Shown in pieces: positions 28,217 to 35,146 of a DNA stretch of 58,694 nucleotides (the first letter of the stretch is position 1; every line of letters begins with the position of its first letter). Made by a program: the position numbers and the translations under genes. Source of the DNA: Methylothermaceae bacteria B42 (GTDB lineage: Bacteria > Pseudomonadota > Gammaproteobacteria > Methylococcales > Methylothermaceae); contig LSNW01000037.1 in NCBI GenBank assembly GCA_001566965.1, positions 1 to 58,694 on the forward strand. The letters are read 5' to 3'. The notes beneath the pieces were generated by a model. The model saw nothing but the letters and a program-made list of their open reading frames with translations. It did no database searches and was not told the DNA's origin.

Positions 28217-29980
28217 CTATTCTTGTGGCACCCAAACGTTGATATCTACAGGTTCGGTAAGCGAGTCACCCCATAAGAAGCTGTCGCCCCAGAGGAAGCT
28301 ATCGCCCCATAAGAAACTATCTCCCCAGAGGAAACTGTCACCCCACAAGAAGCTATCCCCCCACAGAAAACTATCGCCCCACAGGAAGCTGTCACCCCAA
28401 AGGAAACTATCGCCCCACAAGAAGCTGTCGCCCCAAAGAAAGCTGCCGTTCCATACATAGCCCTCATAGCCTTCGAGATAAAAATTGCCTTCGGCATCTT
28501 GACGGGCCATGCCGGCATAATGCTTTTCCCCGGCCAAATCGGCGGCGATATCCATGCCCCGGTTAGCGCAGCCAGTTTCAGCGCTGTGAACCGCAGCATA
28601 GGCATTAACCAACCCGGCACCCATTTGAAAAATGGAGAATGCCGGTGAGCCGTCTGACCAGCGGGGTCCGCGGGCAGCGGCCATCAGTTTGCACTTCACA
28701 TCATCCGGGCTCAGGTTAGGATTGGCTTGCAGGATCAATGCGGCAACCCCTGAGATCACCGCGGTAGATTGCGAAGTGCCCGACATGGTAAAAAACACGT
28801 AATTTTCATCGTAGAATTCGGGATGAGCTTCCGCTAGCCGGTCCCATTTTTCCATCATCCCTTGCATGTGCCCGCCCGGAGCGACAATCTCCGGTTTGAT
28901 AAATCCTTCATGAGTGGGTCCAACGGAAGAAAATGTCGTCAAGCGATCATCGGAAGGGTCGTTGGGCGTGTAGTTATCGGTGGTAGCGCCTACGGTAATG
29001 ACATAGGGCACGTTGCCAGGCACGCCGACGGTCATGGGATCGGGGCCGCGGTTACCCGCCGAGGTCACTACCACAATTCCCGCTTTCCAGGCGGCCATCA
29101 CCGCTTGATTGAGAGGGTCATCCCAATAACGGGAGCGGGGCGGGGCGCTGAAGGAGAGATTGAGGACTTTGATCCCGTATTTTTTCTTGTTGGCAACGAC
29201 CCAGTCGATGCCTTTGATGACATCCATGTAAGTGCCGCGGCCTTCTTCATCAAAAGCTTTGACGACCACCAACCCAGCGCCTGGAGCAACCCCGTTATAG
29301 TTACCGTCGGTCGATTTGCCGCTGCTCACGGCAATGCTACTGATATGGGTACCGTGGCCATTGTTGTCTGAATCCCATACTGTGTCTAGGAAACTCGACT
29401 TGATGATTTGATCGTTAATCGCGTCATAGTGGATGGTTGCACGGTCGTTGCCTGAGGCATCTTTGCCTAAGGCCATGAAAGTCCGCACTCCTGTATCCAG
29501 CACGGCAATAGTTACCCCTTCACCGGTAATGCCTTCCTGGTGTAACTGAGTGGCGCCGATTTGCTCTGGATAATGGGTAGCGGGATAAAAGCTCCAGGAC
29601 GAACCGCTGTCCTTGGTTGAGGACGTGGAGGAACCAGAGAATAAAGAACTCAAATCATAAGATTTGTTTTTCTTGCCCGCAGTTTCAAGTTTGCGATCTT
29701 GATACAAATGGATGACGCCCTTCATTGACCGCAACCGCTGTTGTTGCTCATCCGAAAGCACGACGCCCAAGGCGTTGATTAATTTGATTTCATCAACGAT
29801 TTTGCCTCCCACCTTAGCGACAGCGGATTTGACTTGCTCTATATCGTTCCCTTGCACGATTACCACCGAATTATGGTCTGCCAAGGTGGGAGTCGTGCAT
29901 AGTAAGGAAGCGGTTAACAGGCCAATTCCGGTCATGAGTGCCAGCTTGTTAGGGGTTTTGGCTTTGAATGACTGTGACAT
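28217..29980 (-). CDS. Secreted subtilase 2 with SFLWGD repeat tail
   Basis: S8 protease, 587 residues. Signal peptide to about TLA (residue 34); propeptide about 36-98 (SVVIVQGNDIEQVKSAVAK); catalytic D162 (VLDTGVRTF), H209 (NNGHGTHISS) and S403 (SGTSQSTAV). After the catalytic domain a conserved linker (ADLAGEKHYAGMA, EGNFYLEGYEGYVWNG) leads to ten SFLWGD repeats (about 512-571) and the tail VDINVWVPQE, shared with subtilases 3 and 4. It lies 48 bp downstream of the free I9-like gene, with which it is probably co-transcribed. Confidence 0.93.
   Translation of the reverse strand: MSQSFKAKTPNKLALMTGIGLLTASLLCTTPTLADHNSVVIVQGNDIEQVKSAVAKVGGKIVDEIKLINALGVVLSDEQQQRLRSMKGVIHLYQDRKLETAGKKNKSYDLSSLFSGSSTSSTKDSGSSWSFYPATHYPEQIGATQLHQEGITGEGVTIAVLDTGVRTFMALGKDASGNDRATIHYDAINDQIIKSSFLDTVWDSDNNGHGTHISSIAVSSGKSTDGNYNGVAPGAGLVVVKAFDEEGRGTYMDVIKGIDWVVANKKKYGIKVLNLSFSAPPRSRYWDDPLNQAVMAAWKAGIVVVTSAGNRGPDPMTVGVPGNVPYVITVGATTDNYTPNDPSDDRLTTFSSVGPTHEGFIKPEIVAPGGHMQGMMEKWDRLAEAHPEFYDENYVFFTMSGTSQSTAVISGVAALILQANPNLSPDDVKCKLMAAARGPRWSDGSPAFSIFQMGAGLVNAYAAVHSAETGCANRGMDIAADLAGEKHYAGMARQDAEGNFYLEGYEGYVWNGSFLWGDSFLWGDSFLWGDSFLWGDSFLWGDSFLWGDSFLWGDSFLWGDSFLWGDSFLWGDSLTEPVDINVWVPQE
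28266..28445 (-). repeat. Ten 18-bp units coding SFLWGD
   Basis: Ten contiguous in-frame 18-bp units (180 bp). The plus-strand core TCGCCCCAxAxGAAGCTx varies mostly at synonymous positions. Frame and peptide are perfectly kept. Confidence 0.95.
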
Positions 29981-30028
29981 TTTTTCTTTATTCTCCTGAG
30001 GTTGTGTTAAAAAAGAAGCAAAAAAGGG

Positions 30029-30403
30029 CTATTTGACGGTTGCGTTGGCAATCAGACGAGATTGGGTGATGACCCGATCCGTGCTAACCGACTCTATCAT
30101 TCGACTGTTGGCTAACACCGATAATGCATAAGCTGGGATACGGATGGCTTGCATTGGCATCCGCCCATAACTGCGATAGATTTCTCCACCCAACCCTTCA
30201 ATAAAATTGATTTCTTCACTTCCCGGCATGTTTTTAAAGGTGACAAGGACTTCAATGAGTTCAGGAGTTGCTTGTTCCGCTTTGGCTATCAGCACCGGGT
30301 CGAGCTTGAAACGCAACGGGGTTTCGGCCAAGCTGTCAGGGACATAGGTAAAACCTATGACGCCGATACATCCAATGACTTTAACTAGATTCAAGAAGCT
30401 CAT
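30029..30403 (-). CDS. Free-standing subtilisin-propeptide (I9-like) secreted protein
   Basis: A 124-residue exported protein. The signal peptide covers about residues 1-26 (ending SLA or SLAET). The rest looks like an I9 propeptide domain with no protease attached: LIEVLVTFKNMPGSEE, FIEGLGGEIYRSYG, MQAIRIPAYALSVLANSRMIESVS. It aligns best by eye with the propeptide of subtilase 1 (VTYRQTPGKADRDFIKQKGG), not with that of subtilase 2, which it precedes. GGAG stands upstream of the ATG. It may be an inhibitor or intermolecular chaperone of one of the neighbouring proteases, or the surviving propeptide of a fifth subtilase that lost its catalytic part. The intact frame, signal and ribosome site favour a functional gene. 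Confidence 0.75.
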   Translation of the reverse strand: MSFLNLVKVIGCIGVIGFTYVPDSLAETPLRFKLDPVLIAKAEQATPELIEVLVTFKNMPGSEEINFIEGLGGEIYRSYGRMPMQAIRIPAYALSVLANSRMIESVSTDRVITQSRLIANATVK

Positions 30404-30595
30404 TGTGTTCTCCTGAAATTTTTGACTGCTATTGCCCTAGATAAAAGCAATGGCTGTGCCAGACTGTTTGGAGAGCTAAGGTTTGTATGTTTTTTGAATT
30501 AGGTTCGTCATTAAGTGTTTGATAAAAAAGGAAAATATTTTGTTTGTGAAGAAAGTTGAGACGCGTATCGGAATGACGATGAAGCGGAATATTTA

Positions 30596-30695
30596 TAAGG
30601 GTGGATTCAGGCAGGAAAAATTTGGCGTATCAGCGTAATTTTTGGTGGATTTGTAGAAATATTCGGAGTTACTCAGGAGAAAAAACGGAGGATTT
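30596..30695 (-). promoter_or_regulatory. Array of five direct CGGCGKAT-type sites upstream of I9/subtilase 2
   Basis: Cores on the plus strand are GGGTGGAT 30599, TGGCGTAT 30623, TGGTGGAT 30643, CGGAGTTA 30664 and CGGAGGAT 30686, with steps of 24, 20, 21 and 22 bp. Most are preceded by AAAAATTT-like runs. They lie about 195-290 bp upstream of the I9-like start codon. Confidence 0.6.
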
Positions 30696-30747
30696 TTAGA
30701 AGGGGATATTTTAAAAATGGGAAGTAAGTGGGGAAGGAGGGAAGGAA

Positions 30748-30770
30748 AGGGGGCGCATATAGCGCCCCCT
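30748..30770 (-). terminator. Probable terminator of subtilase 3
   Basis: A 9-bp perfect stem (AGGGGGCGC with GCGCCCCCT, 5-nt loop) just downstream of the stop at 30782. The following tract on the minus strand is TTTCCTTCC, so U-richness is modest. Confidence 0.6.
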
Positions 30771-30781
30771 ATAGGTAGGGT

Positions 30782-32542
30782 TTACTCTTGAGATACCCAG
30801 CGGTTGATGGTAATTGGATCGGTAAGACTGTCTCCCCACAGGAAGCTATCGCCCCAGAGGAAACTATCGCCCCACAAGAAGCTGTCACCCCAGAGGAAGC
30901 TATCGCCCCACAAGAAGCTGTCACCCCAGAGGAAGCTATCGCCCCACAGGAAACTATCTCCCCACAGGAAGCTGTCACCCCAGAGGAAACTATCGCCCCA
31001 CAAGAAGCTGTCACCCCAAAGGAAACTATCCCCCCACAGGAAGCTGCCATTCCAGACATAGTCTTCGTGACCTTCCAGATAGAAATTGCCTTCGGCGTCG
31101 CGGCGCGCCATTCCGGCATAGTGTTTTTCACCGGCCAAATCCGCGGCAACATCCATACCCCGGTTGGCGCAACCGGTTTCCGAGCTGTGGACAGCTTCAT
31201 AGGCATCCACCAAGCCCGCGCCCATTTGAAAGATGGAAAACGCGGGCGAACCATCCGACCAACGGGGACCCTTTGCCGAGGCCATGAGTCGGCATTTGAC
31301 GTCATCCGGACTGAGCGTGGGGTCAGCATCGAGGATTAATGCGACAATGCCAGAAGTTACCGCCGCTGATTGTGAAGTGCCGGACATGGTGAAGTATTTG
31401 CCGTCATTGAATTCAGGATGGTCTTTGGCGATTTTGGTGAATCTGCCCATGGTCGCTTTGATATGCCCACCTGGAGCGACCACCTCGGGCTTGATAAAGC
31501 CTTCAAAAGTAGGGCCGGCAGATGAGAATTTGGTCAGACGGTCATCATTAGGGTTGGAAGGTGTGTAATTGTCGGTGACGGCGCCTGTGGTAATCACGTA
31601 AGGAACATTACCCGGGACGCCCACGGTCATGGGATCGGGACCCTTATTGCCGGCAGAGGCTACCACCACGATCCCAGCTTGCCAGGCGGCCATAACGGCT
31701 TGGTTGAGGGGATCGTCCCAATAGAAGGACTTGGGCGGTGCGCTGAAGGACAAGTTCATGACCCGGATGTTATAGTCGTCTTTATGTTCGACAACCCAAG
31801 AGATGCCCCGGATCACATCGGCATAAGTGCCTACGCCTTCGTTTGAGAACGCCTTGACTGGGACGATATCGACCCCCGGAGCAATTCCTTCGTATTTGCC
31901 GGTCTTTCTATTTAACTTCAGGCTTGCGGCAATAGAAGTAATATGGGTACCGTGGCCGTTAAAGTCGATATTCTTGCGGTTGTTACGCACGAATTCCTGA
32001 TCGTGAATCGCATCATATTGCATAGGGATGCGATAATGTCTCTTATTCTTAACTATATTCTTCCAGGGAACGATACCAGTATCGACAAACGCGATAGTTA
32101 CTCCTTTACCGGTAATCCCTTCCTCATGGACACGGTCGGCGGATACTAAAGTGGCGGCAGCAATAGGCGTGGTTTTATCGGAAGTGGATTCCTCAGAACC
32201 ATTAGAATGGAACTTATCCCGATTCCTCCGGTTGATTTTGGTTGTCCGATTGTCATAAATCTTTTGTACCACGCCAGAATGCTTTAATGCTTCTATCTGA
32301 GCATCAGTGGCGGAAAGAGCAACGGAATTGATTACCCCCAGTTCATGGGTAATGGTAGCGCCGGTTTTTTCAATTGCCGCTTTTAAGGAAGCTAGATTAT
32401 TACCCTGAATAATAACTGAATGTAAGGCATTTTGGCCGGCTTGCACGTTCACAATAGAAGCGCTGCTCAAAAGCCCGGCACTTACGAGAATTTTCAGTGT
32501 ATGAGCAGCGCGAGACTTAATTAACGATGTAGCAATTTGCAT
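30782..32542 (-). CDS. Secreted subtilase 3 with SFLWGD repeat tail
   Basis: S8 protease, 586 residues from the ATG at 32542, chosen because GGGAGG lies just upstream; the frame opens at 32605. Signal peptide to about NVQA (35); propeptide about 40-100 (SVIIQGNNLASLKAAIEKTGA); catalytic D154 (FVDTGIVPW), H197 (FNGHGTHITS) and S390 (SGTSQSAAV). The linker (EKHYAGMARRDAEGNFYLEG) and ending (INRWVSQE) match subtilase 2 closely. Twelve SFLWGD repeats occupy about 499-571. It has its own terminator. Its upstream region (32543-32710) lacks the iterated CGGCGKAT motif found before the others. Confidence 0.93.
   Translation of the reverse strand: MQIATSLIKSRAAHTLKILVSAGLLSSASIVNVQAGQNALHSVIIQGNNLASLKAAIEKTGATITHELGVINSVALSATDAQIEALKHSGVVQKIYDNRTTKINRRNRDKFHSNGSEESTSDKTTPIAAATLVSADRVHEEGITGKGVTIAFVDTGIVPWKNIVKNKRHYRIPMQYDAIHDQEFVRNNRKNIDFNGHGTHITSIAASLKLNRKTGKYEGIAPGVDIVPVKAFSNEGVGTYADVIRGISWVVEHKDDYNIRVMNLSFSAPPKSFYWDDPLNQAVMAAWQAGIVVVASAGNKGPDPMTVGVPGNVPYVITTGAVTDNYTPSNPNDDRLTKFSSAGPTFEGFIKPEVVAPGGHIKATMGRFTKIAKDHPEFNDGKYFTMSGTSQSAAVTSGIVALILDADPTLSPDDVKCRLMASAKGPRWSDGSPAFSIFQMGAGLVDAYEAVHSSETGCANRGMDVAADLAGEKHYAGMARRDAEGNFYLEGHEDYVWNGSFLWGDSFLWGDSFLWGDSFLWGDSFLWGDSFLWGDSFLWGDSFLWGDSFLWGDSFLWGDSFLWGDSFLWGDSLTDPITINRWVSQE
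30831..31046 (-). repeat. Twelve 18-bp units coding SFLWGD
   Basis: Twelve contiguous in-frame 18-bp units (216 bp), the longest of the four arrays. Some neighbouring units are identical over two-unit blocks, suggesting recent duplication by slippage or unequal exchange. Confidence 0.95.
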
Positions 32543-32710
32543 TATTTCCTCCCTTATTAATATATTTTGGGTTGATAGAATAGAGTTCTCAAAGATTATA
32601 GACAAATTTTATTTGCCAAATAATGGTACGAATTCAATTCTAGATGGAAATGCTGAATAGTGGCTGACTTCGCCTGGAATGTATTTGTTATTTTGTGAAC
32701 TGTCTCACAT

Positions 32711-32735
32711 AAAAAAAACCCCGGCAGGGCCGGGG
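32711..32735 (-). terminator. Rho-independent terminator of subtilase 4
   Basis: On the minus strand CCCCGGC pairs with GCCGGGG around a 3-nt loop and eight T follow. It lies about 57 bp past the stop at 32792. Confidence 0.9.
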
Positions 32736-32791
32736 CAAAGATGGGAGGAAAGTGCTAGGGAGAGAGCATGCGTACTACCGGGTTTGTATGG

Positions 32792-34813
32792 TTATTCTTG
32801 TGGAACCCAAGCATTAATCGAGGCGGTTTCGGAGAGACTGGCACTCCAAACATAACTGTCTGACCACAAGTAACCATCGGACCACAGATAACCATCGCTC
32901 CAGAGATACCCGTCTGACCAGAGGTAGCCATCGGACCATAAATAACCGTCGCTCCAAAGATAACCATCCGACCACAGATAGCCATCACTCCAAAGGTAGC
33001 CATCCAGGCCCATGATGTAATAGTTACCGTTTTCATCCCGATTGGCCGCGCCACCAAAATGCGCCGTTCCTGCCAAATCTGCCTCGATATCCAATCCTTG
33101 GTTGGCACAGCCGCTTACCGTACTGTGGACGGCCTTATAAGCGTCCACCATGCCTGCGCCTTGTTGAAATATGGAATAAGCCAGTCTGCCATTGCCATCG
33201 GTTGCCGGGTGGGCGGAAGCCATCAATCGGCATTTGACATCGTCTGGGCTGAGATTGGGATCGGCTTGCAGCAGCAAGGCGACGATACCAGTCACCACAG
33301 CGGCCGACTGGGAGGTGCCGGACATGGTGTAATAGCTATTGCCATCGTAGAATTGGGGATGGAGTTGTTCCAGCCGGCTTTTTGCTTTCATCAGGCCGCG
33401 AATGTGTCCACCTGGCGCTAGCATTTCGGGTTTGACGAAGCCCTCGAAAGTCGGACCGGCGGAAGAAAAGGTCGCCAAGGTATCGTCGGAAGGATCTTTC
33501 GGAGTCATGTTGTCGGTGGTCGCACCCACGGTAATGACATAGGGGACATTGCCTGGTACGCCTATGGTCATGGGATCTGGCCCTTTGTTGCCGGCTGAGG
33601 CCACCACCACTATTCCAGCCTGCCAGGCCGCCATTACTGCTTGATTGATGGGGTCATCCCAATAATAAGATTGGGGAGGGGCGCTGAAAGACAGGTTCAC
33701 CGCCCGGATGTTGTAGTCGTCTTTATGGGTGACGACCCAATCGAGAGCGCGGATGGCATTGGCATAACTTCCTTCGCCATTGCGGTCAAAAGCCCGTACC
33801 GAAATCAGGTTGGCGTTGGGGGCAATACCATTGAATTCACCATTTTTACGCCGGCTGCTGACGATAATGCTGGAAACGTGACTGCCATGGCCATTAGCAT
33901 CGCTGTCGGCGTTGTTTTTTAAAGGTTTTCCCGTCAGAGCATCATACTGAGCAAGCAAGCGATTACTTCCATAAGCATCGTTGCGCAGGTATTTCGCCCA
34001 ACCTTCACCCGCCCAGATGCCGGTGTCGATCACGGCAACGGTAATGCCACTGCCGTCGATTCCTTCATCGTGGAGCCTGGAGGCGCCTACTTGGGAGGCC
34101 ACAAAGCTGCGTTTTGCCCCTCTATCGCTATCGCCGTCGAAAAGCACCGAGGGAGGGACCGGGAATTCAACGCTGCAACCCTCCTTAAAGAACAGGCGAA
34201 TTTCATAGTTTTGAGGATCTTTGTTTGGTTTCCGATCAAATTGGAAGGTAATCCTTGCACGGTCTTCATCCTCGATTTCCCGGTCTTCGAGGTCCCCCAT
34301 CCAATCGGTCGCATTGACGGTAATAGAAGGGGCTGGGGATGAACTACGGAAGATAGTGGATCCTGAATAATTAATTTTAACCAGATTGCCATTGGTGGTA
34401 GGCCAGAGGATCATGGCACTTTCAAGATGGATATCGTTGTCACCGGTATTTGCTATCTCCCAAGAAATGACATTGCCCTTTTTAAATTTAATTTTTGGCT
34501 TGCCTGTTACTGAACACGCTGGTGTGGAGTCGCCATTGGTTTTAATTCCACCGTCGTTATAGATCTTCTGAATTCCCGCCAGGGTCCGCAAGCGTTTAAG
34601 CTGATCATCGGTTAGTTTTGCTCCCACCGCCCGAATCACGCCTAGTTCATGGGTAATGGTGCCGCCCACGGAACGAACCGCAGCCTTCACGGTTTCCAAA
34701 TCCTTACCTTTTACTATGACTGAATTGTCCGCCAGCAAAATCGTGGAGTTAAGTCCAAGGCAAAGCAACGTACTTGCCAAAAGAGCTTTGTTTGTTTTAG
34801 ATGGCTTCTGCAT
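32792..34813 (-). CDS. Secreted subtilase 4 with inserted beta domain and YLWSDG tail
   Basis: S8 protease, 673 residues from the ATG at 34813 (GGGAGA upstream; a TTG at 34828 is the track-independent alternative). Signal peptide to about LLA (28); propeptide about 30-92. Unlike the others it has an extra domain of about 130 residues (97-225) between propeptide and protease, rich in beta-strand-like segments (KIKFKKGNVISWEIANTG, YEIRLFFKEGC), with cysteines at about 100 and 213 that could form a disulfide. The triad is D263 (VIDTGIWAG), H309 (ANGHGSHVSS) and S501 (SGTSQSAAV). Eight YLWSDG repeats (about 605-652) end in a YVWSAS variant and the tail INAWVPQE. The catalytic domain is closest to subtilases 2 and 3, but the repeat type is that of subtilase 1. 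Confidence 0.92.
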   Translation of the reverse strand: MQKPSKTNKALLASTLLCLGLNSTILLADNSVIVKGKDLETVKAAVRSVGGTITHELGVIRAVGAKLTDDQLKRLRTLAGIQKIYNDGGIKTNGDSTPACSVTGKPKIKFKKGNVISWEIANTGDNDIHLESAMILWPTTNGNLVKINYSGSTIFRSSSPAPSITVNATDWMGDLEDREIEDEDRARITFQFDRKPNKDPQNYEIRLFFKEGCSVEFPVPPSVLFDGDSDRGAKRSFVASQVGASRLHDEGIDGSGITVAVIDTGIWAGEGWAKYLRNDAYGSNRLLAQYDALTGKPLKNNADSDANGHGSHVSSIIVSSRRKNGEFNGIAPNANLISVRAFDRNGEGSYANAIRALDWVVTHKDDYNIRAVNLSFSAPPQSYYWDDPINQAVMAAWQAGIVVVASAGNKGPDPMTIGVPGNVPYVITVGATTDNMTPKDPSDDTLATFSSAGPTFEGFVKPEMLAPGGHIRGLMKAKSRLEQLHPQFYDGNSYYTMSGTSQSAAVVTGIVALLLQADPNLSPDDVKCRLMASAHPATDGNGRLAYSIFQQGAGMVDAYKAVHSTVSGCANQGLDIEADLAGTAHFGGAANRDENGNYYIMGLDGYLWSDGYLWSDGYLWSDGYLWSDGYLWSDGYLWSDGYLWSDGYLWSDSYVWSASLSETASINAWVPQE
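32858..33001 (-). repeat. Eight 18-bp units coding YLWSDG
   Basis: Eight contiguous in-frame 18-bp units (144 bp), with a degenerate ninth (YVWSAS) on the C-terminal side. Confidence 0.95.
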
Positions 34814-34983
34814 GGTTGTTTCTCCCAAATGAAATGTTGTCGCGATTTCTAAAATCTATCTTGGGAAAAGCAAACGCCATGCCAATGAATAAAAGGCAGC
34901 AGTTAGAGACAATAAGACTCCAAAAAACAATAACTTAGTTTTTGTTTGTATTGCTGTTTAGAGGCAATTTTGATTTCGAGAAG

Positions 34984-35050
34984 TAAAATTCGGCGTATTT
35001 CAGCTATAAAGAAGAAATTTCGGGGGAATTTGAAAAAATTCGGCGGATCA
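34984..35050 (-). promoter_or_regulatory. Array of three CGGCGKAT-type sites upstream of subtilase 4
   Basis: Plus-strand cores are CGGCGTAT 34991, CGGGGGAA 35021 and CGGCGGAT 35041, each preceded by an AAAATT-type run; steps are 30 and 20 bp. They lie about 170-240 bp upstream of the subtilase 4 start. The remaining intergenic sequence (34814-35146) shows no gene. Confidence 0.55.
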
Positions 35051-35146
35051 AGAGAAACTTAGGATTCCAAAGAGTGTGCTTTTAGACAGAGGATGTATTC
35101 TGCCATCGTTCGGTATGAATTGAAGGGATATTCTCTATCATGGTGT

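Noticed and set aside
30788-31339. A 183-codon open frame on the plus strand (PQEAVTPEE-type repeats), and similar ones opposite the other tails
   Set aside because: It is the antisense shadow of the SFLWGD repeats and the subtilase 3 catalytic region. The minus-strand frame has signal peptide, triad and ribosome site.
26132-33001. Tandem repeats that a CRISPR finder could flag
   Set aside because: The period is 18 bp with no spacers, units are in frame within secreted proteases, and variation is at third codon positions. They are protein repeats.
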